Shown: one piece after another, positions 51,822 through 60,505 of the stretch | How positions within the stretch are numbered: position 1 is the first letter of the stretch | Layout of the letters: each line of letters opens with the position of its first letter | From: Frigidibacter sp. SD6-1 | GTDB lineage: Bacteria > Pseudomonadota > Alphaproteobacteria > Rhodobacterales > Rhodobacteraceae | DNA length: 64,000 nt | NCBI RefSeq assembly: GCF_030143255.1 | Contig: NZ_JARJNR010000004.1 | Location: forward strand, 124,001-188,000 | Direction of reading: 5' to 3' | The notes under the pieces: model-generated | Seen by the model: only the letters and a program-made list of their open reading frames with translations | The model's database searches: none | Told to the model about the DNA's origin: nothing | Program-made: the position numbers and the translations under genes

Positions 51822-53216
51822 TCAGGACACGTCATAGGGCAGAAGCCCCCGCCGGTCCGGGTCGATCTTCAGCTTGCGTTCCAGGGGCGGCACCGACCGC
51901 TGGTGGCAGTTCGGCCGCTCGCAGATGCGGCAGGAAATGCCGATCGGCTCATAGGCGCGGGCGTTCGTCAGGTCGAGGTCGTCGGCATAGACGAGGCCCT
52001 TGGCATGGCTCACCTCGCAGCCAAGCGCGATCGCATAGCGGCGGACCGGGGCGTTGAACGACCCGCCGGGCTTCGACACATCGCGGGCAAGGCAGAGATA
52101 GCGCACGCCGTCCGGTGTTTCGGCCAGCTGGCGGATGAAGCGGCCCGGGGTCTCGAAGGCGCGGTAGACGTTCCAAAGGGGGCAGGCGCCACCGAAACGG
52201 GCGAATTGCAGGCGGGTGGCCGAATGGCGCTTGGTGATCGTGCCCGCCTGATCGACCCGGACGAAGAAGAAGGGGATCCCCTTCAGCCCCGGCCGTTGCA
52301 GGGTCGAAAGCCGGTGCGCCACCTGCTCGATCGAGGCGCCGAACCGGTCGGCCAGCCGTTCGAGGTCGTGACGGACCTCCTGCGCGGCGGCATGGAAGGC
52401 GCGGTAGGGCATCAGCGCGGCCCCGGCGAAATAGTTCGCCAGCCCGATCTTGGCGATGGCGCGGGCGGTGTCGGACTGGAAACGCGCGAGATCGAGCGTG
52501 GCTTCCAGAAGATCGTTCTGGGTCACGAGCGCCAGCTGGTGCAGGATCTGGAACCGCTGCGTGGGCGGCGCGGTGCGGCTGGAGATGGTCAGATCGCCGC
52601 CGTCGCGGGCACGGATCTCGGCCGCGTCGGCGATCGTGATGCGCAGGCCCTTGTCGCGCAGAAGCATACTCGCACGAGACACGATATCCTGCAGCTTGCC
52701 GTCGGGGGCAGCGAACCGCTCGGCCGCGCGGTCGACCGCGTCGATGTAATTGTCGCAATAGTGGAAGAAATCGCGCACCTCTTCCCAGGGCGAGGAGCGC
52801 GGACCGGCATCATCGCGCCCGAGCGCCTCGTCAAGCGAGGCGAGCCGTTCGTGGCTTTGCCGGTAGGCGCGGTGCAGTTCCAGAAACGCGCGGGCGAAGG
52901 CCGGGGCGTTCGAGGCGGCAAGCCTGAGATCGGCGAGCGGCGGCACATTGTCGGCAAAGACCGGATCGGCCAGCGCCTCTTTCATGTCCGATACGATGCG
53001 TTCCGCGTCGCCGGTTGCAAGCTCCGTCACGTCCATGCCGAAGTCGGCCGCAAGTGCCAGAACCACCGCGGCCGACAGCGGGCGATGGTTGTTCTCCATC
53101 TGGTTCAGATAGGGCAGCGAGACGCCGAGCTTGTCGGCGAAGGCCTTCTGCGTCAGTCCCATCCGCGCCCGCGTCTCGCGCAGCTTCACTCCGGCATAGA
53201 GCTTCTGTGTGGCCAT
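51822..53216 (-). CDS. pccR: Short-chain fatty acyl-CoA regulator (ScfR family), PccR-like
   Basis: 464-aa regulator. The N-terminal XRE HTH (TQKAFADKLGVSLPYLNQMENN, residues 20-42) is followed by the IrrE/DUF955-like central part (ILHQLALVTQ) and a C-terminal DUF2083 domain ending with a cysteine cluster CRICERPNCHQR. In Rhodobacter sphaeroides PccR of this family activates propionyl-CoA carboxylase genes through TTTGCAAA sites. Here pccB and pccA lie close by and such sites occur before pccR and pccB. Confidence 0.9.
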   Translation of the reverse strand: MATQKLYAGVKLRETRARMGLTQKAFADKLGVSLPYLNQMENNHRPLSAAVVLALAADFGMDVTELATGDAERIVSDMKEALADPVFADNVPPLADLRLAASNAPAFARAFLELHRAYRQSHERLASLDEALGRDDAGPRSSPWEEVRDFFHYCDNYIDAVDRAAERFAAPDGKLQDIVSRASMLLRDKGLRITIADAAEIRARDGGDLTISSRTAPPTQRFQILHQLALVTQNDLLEATLDLARFQSDTARAIAKIGLANYFAGAALMPYRAFHAAAQEVRHDLERLADRFGASIEQVAHRLSTLQRPGLKGIPFFFVRVDQAGTITKRHSATRLQFARFGGACPLWNVYRAFETPGRFIRQLAETPDGVRYLCLARDVSKPGGSFNAPVRRYAIALGCEVSHAKGLVYADDLDLTNARAYEPIGISCRICERPNCHQRSVPPLERKLKIDPDRRGLLPYDVS

Positions 53217-53227
53217 GGTACCCTCGC

Positions 53228-53257
53228 TTTGCTAACCACCAGATTATGGTTTGCAAA
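53228..53257. promoter_or_regulatory. PccR-type sites upstream of pccR
   Basis: TTTGCTAA (53228-53235, one mismatch) and TTTGCAAA (53250-53257, exact) lie 12 to 41 bp before the pccR start codon, with centres 22 bp apart (two helical turns). This suggests autoregulation. Confidence 0.62.
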
Positions 53258-53275
53258 GCGGTGCCGCAAGCCGGA

Positions 53276-53336
53276 CCCAATTTTCTTCGCGAAGAAAATT
53301 GGGGGGCGGAAAAATCTTCGCGAAGATTTTTCCGCC
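53276..53336. repeat. Two tandem perfect palindromes (locus D of family 1)
   Basis: 53276-53303 is a perfect 28-bp palindrome (half CCCAATTTTCTTCG) and 53305-53336 a perfect 32-bp palindrome (half GGCGGAAAAATCTTCG), both centred on TTCGCGAA. The element starts 1 bp past the MFS stop and lies between it and the pccR promoter. The 32-bp copy shares its outer 8 and inner 4 bases per half with locus C but differs between them, with matching changes in both arms. Confidence 0.9.
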
Positions 53337-53337
53337 G

Positions 53338-54549
53338 TCAGCGTCGGACGCGGCGTGCCCGTCGGATCACGAGGAGGATAGCGAGGATCGACAGTGCCGA
53401 ACTGGCCGCCATCACCTCCAGCAGGATCGCATGGCCGGTGACCTCGTTCAGCAGATGCCCGGTGATCGCCGCCAGAAGCGCCCCGCCGCCGATCATCAGG
53501 GCGCCGCCGAGGCCGGAGGCGGAGCCGGCCAGATGCGGGCGGACCGAAAGCATGCCGGCATTGGCATTGGGCAGCGTCATGCCGTTGCCCATCGCCATCA
53601 GGCCGGTGAAGGGGAAGAAGAGCATCGGATGCGGCGGGAAGGCGCGCGCCAGAAGCGCGCCCGCGATCAGCGTTCCGGTGGCGATGAGGGTGCCCGCGAG
53701 TATCATCCGGTCGATGCCGTAGCGCCGCGAGAAGCGTCCGGCGATGAAATTGCCAAGCGCATAGCCGATGGCGGGTGCGGCGAAATAATAGCCGATCGCC
53801 GCGGGCGATAGATGGAAGACCTTCTCACCCACGAAGGGCGCGCCGCCGAGATAGGCGAAGAAGGCGCCCGAGGCGAGGCTCGCCACCGCCGCATAGCCCC
53901 AGAAGCGCGGCGAGGCGAGGAGGGCCGGGTAATCGCGGAACTGCGCGGCGAAGCTCCGGCCGGGGGGCAGGGCGGTCTCGCCCAGATCGAACCAGACGAG
54001 CAGGGTCGTCAGGACGCCCGCAGCGGTCAGCAGCACGAAGCTCGCCTGCCAGCCGAAGCTTTCGTCAAGCGCGCCGCCAAGGGCCGGGCCGATCATCGGC
54101 ACCACCGACATGGCCATGGTCACATAGCCGATCATCGAGGCGGCTTCCTCGGTGGGCACCATGTCGCGGATCACGGCGCGCGACAGCGCCATGCCGGTCG
54201 CCACCACCGCCTGCACGATCCGCGCTGCAAGAAACCAATGCGCGTCCGGTGCGAAAAGCCCGACCAGCGTCGCGGCGATGAAGAGGAGAAGTGCTGCCAG
54301 GATCACCGGCCGCCGCCCGAACCGGTCGGACAGGGGCCCGACAATGACCTGCAGAGCGGCGCTTCCGGCGAGGTAGAGAGGTACCGCCAACTGGATCGTC
54401 GCGTAATCGACCCCGAACCAGCGCGCCATGCCGGGAAGCGACGGCAGGAATATGTTCATGGCGAGCGTCGAAAGACCGGCGAGCACCACCAGCGTGACGG
54501 TATGCGGGGCGGTCGAGCGATCAAGAAAGCGGACGGAAGGGCGGCTCAT
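53338..54549 (-). CDS. Bcr/CflA family MFS drug efflux transporter
   Basis: 403-aa inner-membrane protein with twelve predicted helices. N-terminal LAMNIFLPSLPGMARWFGVD, motif A-like GPLSDRFGRRPVI and motif C-like PMIGPALGGALDESFGW are typical of the Bcr/CflA group (drug:H+ antiport). It stands alone, followed by family 1 palindromes, upstream of pccR on the same strand. Confidence 0.93.
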   Translation of the reverse strand: MSRPSVRFLDRSTAPHTVTLVVLAGLSTLAMNIFLPSLPGMARWFGVDYATIQLAVPLYLAGSAALQVIVGPLSDRFGRRPVILAALLLFIAATLVGLFAPDAHWFLAARIVQAVVATGMALSRAVIRDMVPTEEAASMIGYVTMAMSVVPMIGPALGGALDESFGWQASFVLLTAAGVLTTLLVWFDLGETALPPGRSFAAQFRDYPALLASPRFWGYAAVASLASGAFFAYLGGAPFVGEKVFHLSPAAIGYYFAAPAIGYALGNFIAGRFSRRYGIDRMILAGTLIATGTLIAGALLARAFPPHPMLFFPFTGLMAMGNGMTLPNANAGMLSVRPHLAGSASGLGGALMIGGGALLAAITGHLLNEVTGHAILLEVMAASSALSILAILLVIRRARRVRR

Positions 54550-54589
54550 CCGTCCCTGCTAGGCTCGCGGGACGGCAATGTCCACAGCC

Positions 54590-54943
54590 TCAGCCCCGGC
54601 CCTGAAAGACGAACCAGGCGCCGAGCGCGATGAAGGCGAAACCCAAGCCCTGCTGCCAGCCGATTCTTTCGCCGAGATAGGCCCAGGAAAAGACGGCAAA
54701 GACCGACAGCATGATCACTTCCTGGATGGTTTTCAGCTGCGCGGCGCTGAAATGGCCGTGGCCATAGCGGTTTGCGGGCACTTGCAGAACATATTCGAAG
54801 AGCGCGATCCCCCAGCTTGCGAGGATCACCACGTAAAGGGGGGCCGCCTTGAATTTGAGGTGCCCGTACCAGGCGAAGGTCATGAAGATATTCGAGGCCA
54901 GAAGGAGGCCGATGGTCAGGACAGGAACGGGGAGCGAAGGCAT
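54590..54943 (-). CDS. DMT family protein (DUF486)
   Basis: 117-aa membrane protein with four hydrophobic segments. WYGHLKF, NRYGHGHFSAAQLK and QEVIMLSVFAVFSWAYLGE are the conserved DUF486 blocks. Small-multidrug-resistance fold; function unproven. ATG 54943 preferred; the frame to 55060 runs through the pccB promoter region. Divergent from pccB. Confidence 0.92.
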   Translation of the reverse strand: MPSLPVPVLTIGLLLASNIFMTFAWYGHLKFKAAPLYVVILASWGIALFEYVLQVPANRYGHGHFSAAQLKTIQEVIMLSVFAVFSWAYLGERIGWQQGLGFAFIALGAWFVFQGRG

Positions 54944-55021
54944 GATGAACTCGCGCTGATGGCGGGGAAAGATGGCGGGGCATCGGAACCACGGCGGCCG
55001 GGCTTTGGCAAGAGAATCGGG

Positions 55022-55105
55022 TTTGCAATTTGCATGTCGATCGCTGCCAAGAATTTGCAAATTTTCCAGAGTCCGCTTTGCGCCGCGCGTCGCGCGCCCT
55101 ATAGA
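55022..55105 (+). promoter_or_regulatory. pccB promoter with PccR-type sites
   Basis: TTTGCAAT (55022-55029), TTTGCATG (55029-55036) and an exact TTTGCAAA (55054-55061, inside the palindrome AATTTGCAAATT) lie upstream of a possible promoter: TTGCGC (55078-55083), 16 bp, TATAGA (55100-55105). The exact site sits just upstream of the -35, a usual activator position. Confidence 0.6.
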
Positions 55106-55131
55106 GGATCAATCGCGCGAGGGAGGCGGAG

Positions 55132-56664
55132 ATGAAGGATATCCTTGAACAGCTCGAGGCCCGCCGGTCGGTCGCCCGTCAGGGTGGCGGCCAGCGCCGG
55201 ATCGATGCCCAGCATGCGCGCGGCAAGCTGACGGCGCGCGAACGGATCGAGCTTCTGCTCGATGAAGGTTCGTTCGAGGAGTTTGACATGTTCGTCGCCC
55301 ACCGCTGCGTCGATTTCGGCATGGAGGCGGATCGGCCCTCGGGCGACGGGGTGGTGACGGGTTGGGGCACGATCAATGGCCGGATGGTCTATGTATTCAG
55401 CCAGGATTTTACCGTCTTCGGCGGTTCGCTTTCCGAAACCCATGCCCAGAAGATCTGCAAGATCATGGACATGGCCATGCAGAACGGCGCGCCGGTGATC
55501 GGGTTGAACGACAGCGGCGGCGCGCGCATCCAGGAGGGCGTGGCATCGCTCGCGGGTTATGCCGAGGTCTTCCAGCGCAATATCATGGCTTCGGGCGTCG
55601 TGCCGCAGATCAGCGTGATAATGGGCCCCTGCGCCGGCGGCGCGGTCTACAGCCCGGCGATGACCGATTTCATCTTCATGGTGAAGGACACGTCCTACAT
55701 GTTCGTCACCGGCCCCGACGTGGTGAAGACCGTGACGAACGAGATCGTCACCGCCGAGGAACTGGGTGGCGCCTCGACCCATACGAAGAAATCCTCGGTC
55801 GCCGATGGCGCCTTTGAAAACGACGTCGAGGCGCTGGCCGAAATCCGCAGGCTTTTCGACTTCCTGCCTTTGAACAACCGCGAAAAGGCGCCGACCCGCC
55901 CCTTCTTCGACGATCCCGCGCGGATCGAGGCAAGCCTCGATACCCTGGTGCCGGACAACCCCAACCAGCCCTACGACATGAAGGAGCTGATCCAGAAGGT
56001 CGCGGACGAGGGCGATTTCTTCGAGGTTCAGAAGGACTACGCGGCGAACATCATCTGCGGGTTCCTCAGGATCGAGGGGCAGACGGTCGGAGTGGTCGCC
56101 AATCAGCCCATGGTTCTGGCGGGCTGTCTGGACATCGATTCCAGCCGCAAGGCCGCGCGCTTCGTTCGCTTCTGCGATGCGTTCGAAATCCCGATCCTGA
56201 CGCTGGTCGATGTGCCGGGCTTCCTGCCGGGCACCAGCCAGGAATATGGCGGCGTCATCAAGCACGGCGCGAAGCTGCTCTTCGCCTATGGCGAGGCGAC
56301 GGTGCCGAAAGTCACGGTGATCACCCGCAAAGCCTATGGCGGCGCCTATGACGTGATGGCCTCCAAACACCTGCGCGGCGATTTCAACTATGCCTGGCCC
56401 ACGGCCGAGATCGCGGTGATGGGGGCCAAGGGCGCGGTCGAGATCCTCTATCGCAGCGAACTGGCCGACAAGGAGAAGATCGCGGCGCGGACGAAGGATT
56501 ACGAGGACCGCTTCGCCAACCCGTTCGTCGCCGCGGAAAAGGGTTTCATCGACGAGGTGATCATGCCCCATTCCACCCGGCGGCGCGTGGCCCGCGCCTT
56601 CGCGAGCCTGAGGGGCAAGAAGCTGACGAACCCCTGGAAGAAGCACGACAATATTCCGCTCTAG
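55132..56664 (+). CDS. pccB: Propionyl-CoA carboxylase, carboxyltransferase (beta) subunit
   Basis: 510-aa cytoplasmic subunit that moves CO2 from carboxybiotin to propionyl-CoA, giving methylmalonyl-CoA. N- and C-terminal crotonase-like halves with [38 protein letters not shown] and [10 protein letters not shown]; acyl-CoA carboxylase signature intact. GGGAGGCGGAG precedes the ATG. First gene of the propionyl-CoA region. Confidence 0.96.
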   Translation: MKDILEQLEARRSVARQGGGQRRIDAQHARGKLTARERIELLLDEGSFEEFDMFVAHRCVDFGMEADRPSGDGVVTGWGTINGRMVYVFSQDFTVFGGSLSETHAQKICKIMDMAMQNGAPVIGLNDSGGARIQEGVASLAGYAEVFQRNIMASGVVPQISVIMGPCAGGAVYSPAMTDFIFMVKDTSYMFVTGPDVVKTVTNEIVTAEELGGASTHTKKSSVADGAFENDVEALAEIRRLFDFLPLNNREKAPTRPFFDDPARIEASLDTLVPDNPNQPYDMKELIQKVADEGDFFEVQKDYAANIICGFLRIEGQTVGVVANQPMVLAGCLDIDSSRKAARFVRFCDAFEIPILTLVDVPGFLPGTSQEYGGVIKHGAKLLFAYGEATVPKVTVITRKAYGGAYDVMASKHLRGDFNYAWPTAEIAVMGAKGAVEILYRSELADKEKIAARTKDYEDRFANPFVAAEKGFIDEVIMPHSTRRRVARAFASLRGKKLTNPWKKHDNIPL

Positions 56665-56673
56665 GCCTCGCCC

Positions 56674-57075
56674 GTGAAACCGTTCGCCGCCGCGCTTTGT
56701 CCATTTCTCCTGCCGCTGGCGGCGGCGGCCGCAGATATTCCCATCCCCGTACCCTCAGGACAGACCGTGACCTATTTCGAGACGATCCAGAACGCGCAGG
56801 GACCGGAGGGGCTGACCTACCGCTTCCGCTTCATCGCACCCGCGATCGCGCGCGACGGCGGGACGGTCGATGCCGATACAGCACTTCTGGATATGGAATT
56901 CCTCTGCAACACCTTTGCAATGAAGGCGGTCCCCTCGACCGGGCCGCAGCCCGCCCAGATCGTCATCAGCCTCGCCGACCGGCCTGTGCCCTTCGGCGAG
57001 CCCGCCCCCGAGGCCACCCAGTTCTTCGAGGCCTTCCGGCCCGAGGATGGCGCCTGCGTCTGGGAGGGGTTCTGA
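56674..57075 (+). CDS. DUF6497-like exported protein
   Basis: 133-aa exported protein. The signal peptide is cleaved after the AAAAA stretch near residue 20; the mature part has LTYRFRFIAPAIARDGGTVD and two cysteines (FLCNTF and GACVWEGF), resembling the DUF6497 proteins of Rhodobacteraceae. It starts with GTG 9 bp after pccB, so it is cotranscribed. Function unknown; conserved placement beside pcc genes has been seen in relatives (from memory). Confidence 0.72.
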   Translation: MKPFAAALCPFLLPLAAAAADIPIPVPSGQTVTYFETIQNAQGPEGLTYRFRFIAPAIARDGGTVDADTALLDMEFLCNTFAMKAVPSTGPQPAQIVISLADRPVPFGEPAPEATQFFEAFRPEDGACVWEGF

Positions 57076-57169
57076 TGATCGCCTCTCCGCAAGGGAAATG
57101 GAAATCCACCCTTGATCAGGGTGCGCTTGGTGCAATTCAGCCACAACCCGGCAACTTCGGATTGAGCCA

Positions 57170-57199
57170 TTGTGCGGGGAGTCCTGCCTCTGCTATCCT
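57170..57199 (+). promoter_or_regulatory. Possible sigma-70 promoter of the small lipoprotein gene
   Basis: TTGTGC (57170-57175), 18-bp spacer, TATCCT (57194-57199), in the 217-bp gap between the DUF6497-like and the small lipoprotein genes. The match is modest. Confidence 0.35.
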
Positions 57200-57292
57200 G
57201 CGCTCGGGTCGGAATGTTCTGACACCGAACAAGAAACTGAAATTGGCGGGCGCCCGGTCGGGCGAAACCGCCGTTGAGAGCAGGAGAATACC

Positions 57293-57421
57293 ATGTCCAA
57301 GAAAGTCCTCTTCGCGGCGATGCTCGTCGCTCTGGCCGCTGCTTGCGCCAAGAAGGAAGAGACCACCTATGTCGAACAGCCGGTCTCGCAAGAGCCCGTC
57401 TACACCGGCAAGTACAACTGA
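57293..57421 (+). CDS. Small lipoprotein (42 aa)
   Basis: A gene too short for many finders. It reads MSKKVLFAAMLVALAAACAKK: a lipoprotein signal with the lipobox LAAAC at residues 14-18, then a short charged and tyrosine-rich tail (EETTYVEQPVSQEPVYTGKYN). AGGAG precedes the ATG by 7 bp. Similar tiny lipoproteins occur in Rhodobacteraceae. A GC hairpin follows. Function unknown. Confidence 0.75.
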   Translation: MSKKVLFAAMLVALAAACAKKEETTYVEQPVSQEPVYTGKYN

Positions 57422-57438
57422 TTTACTGACTGTCTCCT

Positions 57439-57469
57439 GCCGGGTCCGGGCCGATGGCCCGGTCCCGGC
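57439..57469 (+). terminator. GC hairpin after the small lipoprotein gene
   Basis: Arms GCCGGGTCCGGGCC and GGCCCGGTCCCGGC around GAT, with an imperfect centre. No T run follows. Either a weak terminator or an attenuator before the next gene. Confidence 0.45.
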
Positions 57470-57505
57470 CCGCCGGTGCGAGACCCCTGCAAGGAGGGTC
57501 CGCCC

Positions 57506-57859
57506 ATGCTGAAGCACCGTGGTTTTCCCGGCCGCCTGCCCGGCACCGATTTCCAGTTCACCATCCGCCGCGCCAACCCCAAGGGGGTGACGAAGCTCGT
57601 CGCGCGCGAGCGGTTCCGCGACCGCGCCCCCGCCGACAAGCGGGCCGATGCGGGCTTCATGGCCGCTTTGTGGGAGGCGTTCGGCGAAGAGCCGTTCGAA
57701 CGCGGCAATCTCGACGCAGGCCGCCTGTCGTGGCTTTTCGGCCGCGAGGTCGTTCCGGCCGAAGAGCCGTTCGACCCCGAAAGCTATGAAGCCCGGCTGC
57801 AAATTGACGTGACCCGGGCGCGCGCCGCCTTTCCGGAAGCCTTCGGGACGGAGGAATAG
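57506..57859 (+). CDS. Hypothetical protein (117 aa)
   Basis: 117-aa cytoplasmic protein. No recognised domain; basic N-terminal part (FTIRRANPKGVTKLVARERFRDR) and an acidic C-terminal part (VVPAEEPFDPESYEARLQIDVTRARAAFPEAFGTEE). AAGGAGGG precedes ATG 57506. It lies in the pcc gene region between two lipoprotein genes. Confidence 0.7.
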   Translation: MLKHRGFPGRLPGTDFQFTIRRANPKGVTKLVARERFRDRAPADKRADAGFMAALWEAFGEEPFERGNLDAGRLSWLFGREVVPAEEPFDPESYEARLQIDVTRARAAFPEAFGTEE

Positions 57860-58184
57860 GCATGTTTCCGCGCAACCCAGACGGTCACTGGCAGGATGCT
57901 GCCGAAGGTGCGGCGGTCGTCCAGTTTGGGTTTGCGTCATCGCCGGATGTGCCGCATCGTCACCCACAGATCCCGTTCCGTTGCACCCGCGGGATCTGTG
58001 TTTGTCAAAACCGTTACCCTTCCCCTTCTGGGCGACCTGATCCATTTCGGATCAGGTCGCTTCGTTTGCCGGATGATCGGCAAATCTCAGCCGACGCGGA
58101 TTCCGCCCGCGCTTTGCGCTTCCACGGACGGGCGGCATTCTGTAGCTTCTGCGCCATAACAACCTTGTCTGGAGGCAGAGCAAA
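57860..58184. other. 325-bp gap with two strong hairpins
   Basis: No convincing gene. An open frame from 57862 (MFPRNPDGHWQDAAEGAAVV) has a ribosome site but runs through both hairpins and shows no domain. The hairpins are 57965-58000 (arms CACAGATCCCG / CGGGATCTGTG, followed by TTTGTC) and 58032-58060 (arms GCGACCTGATCC / GGATCAGGTCGC, loop ATTTC, followed by TTCGTTT). Confidence 0.6.
57965..58067 (+). terminator. Double terminator-like hairpin
   Basis: Two perfect stems of 11 and 12 bp, 31 bp apart, the first followed by TTTGTC and the second by TTCGTTT. They could end the small-gene transcripts upstream of the lipoprotein-pccA unit. Confidence 0.6.
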
Positions 58185-58400
58185 ATGTCGAAATTCACAC
58201 TCATCGCGGGCCTTGTCGCCGTTGTCGGCCTGTCGGCCTGCGTGCAGGGCCAGGGCGGCGGCATCAATGCCAACTGCGCGCTCATGGGCGCGGCCGGTGG
58301 CGCGGCGCTTGGCGCAGTCACCGATAACAACCTCGCCGAAAGCGCGATCGTTGGCGGTGCGCTCGGTGCGGGTGCCGGCGCGACCGGCCTGTGCCGTTAA
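58185..58400 (+). CDS. Small glycine-rich lipoprotein
   Basis: 71-aa lipoprotein: signal peptide with lipobox LSAC (Cys19), then a glycine-zipper-like stretch (GAAGGAALGAV, AIVGGALGAGAGATG) ending in LCR with a terminal Cys-Arg. Glycine-zipper lipoproteins sit at the outer membrane. GGAGG is 9 bp before the ATG. It lies 101 bp before pccA. Confidence 0.85.
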   Translation: MSKFTLIAGLVAVVGLSACVQGQGGGINANCALMGAAGGAALGAVTDNNLAESAIVGGALGAGAGATGLCR

Positions 58401-58501
58401 TCATCTGATCGCGGCGCCCGCGCGCCGCGCCAATCTGACATCGGGCCATCGGAGCATCCGCTCCGGTGGCCTTTTTCTTTCGCTGTAGGGGACGGGCCGA
58501 G

Positions 58502-60505
58502 ATGTTCAAGAAGATCCTGATTGCCAACCGGGGCGAGATCGCCTGCCGCGTCATCAAGTCGGCCCGGAAGATGGGGATCAAGACGGTGGCGGTCTATTCC
58601 GACGCCGACCGCAATGCGCTGCATGTGCAGATGGCCGACGAAGCGGTCCATATCGGTCCGCCCCCCGCCGCCCAATCCTATATCGTCATCGACAGGATCA
58701 TGGCCGCGATCCGCGCGACCGGCGCCGAGGCGGTGCATCCCGGTTATGGCTTCCTGTCCGAGCGAATGGATTTCGCGGCGGCGCTTGAGGAGGAGGGCGT
58801 GGTCTTCATCGGGCCCCCGTCACCCGCGATCGAGGCGATGGGCGACAAGATCACGTCCAAGAAACTTGCCAGGGAAGCGGGCGTCTCGACCGTGCCGGGC
58901 TACATGGGCCTGATCGCCGACGCCGACGAGGCGGTGAAGATCAGCCGCGAGATCGGTTATCCGGTGATGATCAAGGCCTCCGCTGGCGGCGGCGGCAAGG
59001 GCATGCGCATCGCCTGGAACGATCAGGAGGCTGCCGAAGGCTTCCAGTCCTCGAAGAACGAGGCGGCGGCGAGCTTCGGCGACGACCGGATCTTCATCGA
59101 GAAGTTCGTCACCCAGCCCCGGCATATCGAAATTCAGGTGCTGGCCGACAAGCACGGCAATTGCGTCTACCTGCACGAACGCGAATGTTCGATCCAGCGC
59201 CGGAACCAGAAGGTCATCGAGGAGGCCCCGAGCCCGTTCCTGGACGAGGCGACCCGCAAGGCGATGGGCGAACAGGCCTGCGCGCTGGCGAAGGCCGTGG
59301 GCTATACCAGCGCGGGTACGGTCGAATTCATCGTCGACGGCAACCGCAATTTCTACTTCCTCGAAATGAACACCCGCCTCCAGGTCGAACATCCGGTGAC
59401 CGAACTGATCACCGGCGTCGATCTGGTCGAACAGATGATCCGCGTCGCGGCGGGGGAAAAGCTGCCCTTTGCCCAGAAGGACCTCAAGATCAACGGCTGG
59501 GCGATGGAAAGCCGCCTCTATGCCGAAGACCCGTACCGCAATTTCCTGCCCTCGATCGGGCGGCTCACCCGCTACCGCCCGCCGGAAGAGGCGGCGACGG
59601 CAACGGGCGTCGTGCGCAACGATACCGGCGTCTACGAAGGCGGCGAGATCAGCATGTATTACGACCCGATGATCGCCAAGCTCTGCACCTGGGGTCCCGA
59701 CCGCGCGGCGGCGATCGAAGGCATGCGCACCGCCCTTGATGCGTTCGAGGTCGAGGGGATCGGCCACAACCTGCCCTTCTGTTCCGCCGTGATGGACCAT
59801 CCGCGCTTCGTGAAGGGCGATATCACCACCGCCTTCATCGCCGAGGAATATCCCGACGGTTTTGCAGGCGCGGTTTTGGACGAAGACCGACTGAAGCGGA
59901 TCGCGGCTGCAACCGCGGCGATGAACCGCGTGGCCGAGATCCGCCGCACCCGCATCACCGGCACGCTCGGCAATCATGAGCGCCATGTCGGCGACGACTG
60001 GGTGGTGACGCTGCAGGGGCAGGAATATCCGGTCAGGATCGCGGCGGACCGGCAGGGCTCGACCGTGACCTTCAAGGCCGACGGCGCCAGCCTGCGGGTG
60101 ACGTCGGACTGGTTGCCCGGCCAGCCGCTTGCCCGGCTTCAGGTCGACGGGTCCGAGATCGTGCTGAAGGTCGGCAAGATCCCCGGCGGCTTCCGCATCC
60201 GCAACCGGGGTGCGGACCTGAAGGTCCATGTACGCACGCCGCGCCAGGCGGAACTGGCGAAACTGATGCCGGAAAAACTGCCGCCCGACACGTCGAAATA
60301 CCTGCTTTGCCCGATGCCCGGCCTGATCGTGAAGGTCAGCGTCGAAGAGGGGCAGGAGGTGCAGGAAGGCCAGGCGCTGGCCACCGTCGAGGCGATGAAG
60401 ATGGAGAACATCCTGAAGGCCGAGCGCCGGGGCGTGGTCAGGAAGATCAACGCCGCCCCGGGCGCGAGCCTCAAGGTCGATGACGTGATCATGGAGTTTG
60501 AATGA
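58502..60505 (+). CDS. pccA: Propionyl-CoA carboxylase, biotin carboxylase/biotin carrier (alpha) subunit
   Basis: 667-aa enzyme. Biotin carboxylase domain about 1-450 (KILIANRGEIACRVIKSARKMG, ATP-loop KASAGGGGKGMRIAW, HERECSIQRRNQKVIEEAPS, FLEMNTRLQVEHPVTE), a BT linker, and a C-terminal biotinyl domain with the biotin Lys633 in EAMKMEN. It charges biotin for PccB. ATG 58502 preferred. Its TGA overlaps the next gene by 4 bp. Confidence 0.97.
   Translation: MFKKILIANRGEIACRVIKSARKMGIKTVAVYSDADRNALHVQMADEAVHIGPPPAAQSYIVIDRIMAAIRATGAEAVHPGYGFLSERMDFAAALEEEGVVFIGPPSPAIEAMGDKITSKKLAREAGVSTVPGYMGLIADADEAVKISREIGYPVMIKASAGGGGKGMRIAWNDQEAAEGFQSSKNEAAASFGDDRIFIEKFVTQPRHIEIQVLADKHGNCVYLHERECSIQRRNQKVIEEAPSPFLDEATRKAMGEQACALAKAVGYTSAGTVEFIVDGNRNFYFLEMNTRLQVEHPVTELITGVDLVEQMIRVAAGEKLPFAQKDLKINGWAMESRLYAEDPYRNFLPSIGRLTRYRPPEEAATATGVVRNDTGVYEGGEISMYYDPMIAKLCTWGPDRAAAIEGMRTALDAFEVEGIGHNLPFCSAVMDHPRFVKGDITTAFIAEEYPDGFAGAVLDEDRLKRIAAATAAMNRVAEIRRTRITGTLGNHERHVGDDWVVTLQGQEYPVRIAADRQGSTVTFKADGASLRVTSDWLPGQPLARLQVDGSEIVLKVGKIPGGFRIRNRGADLKVHVRTPRQAELAKLMPEKLPPDTSKYLLCPMPGLIVKVSVEEGQEVQEGQALATVEAMKMENILKAERRGVVRKINAAPGASLKVDDVIMEFE

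Noticed and set aside
55099-56646. 515-codon minus-strand frame opposite pccB
   Set aside because: Shadow of pccB; composition rich in His, Arg and Asp with no motif.
57862-58488. 208-codon frame after the 117-aa unknown gene
   Set aside because: It has a ribosome site but crosses two strong hairpins and overlaps the glycine-zipper lipoprotein gene; its sequence has no domain. The first 40 codons could be a remnant, but I cannot support it.
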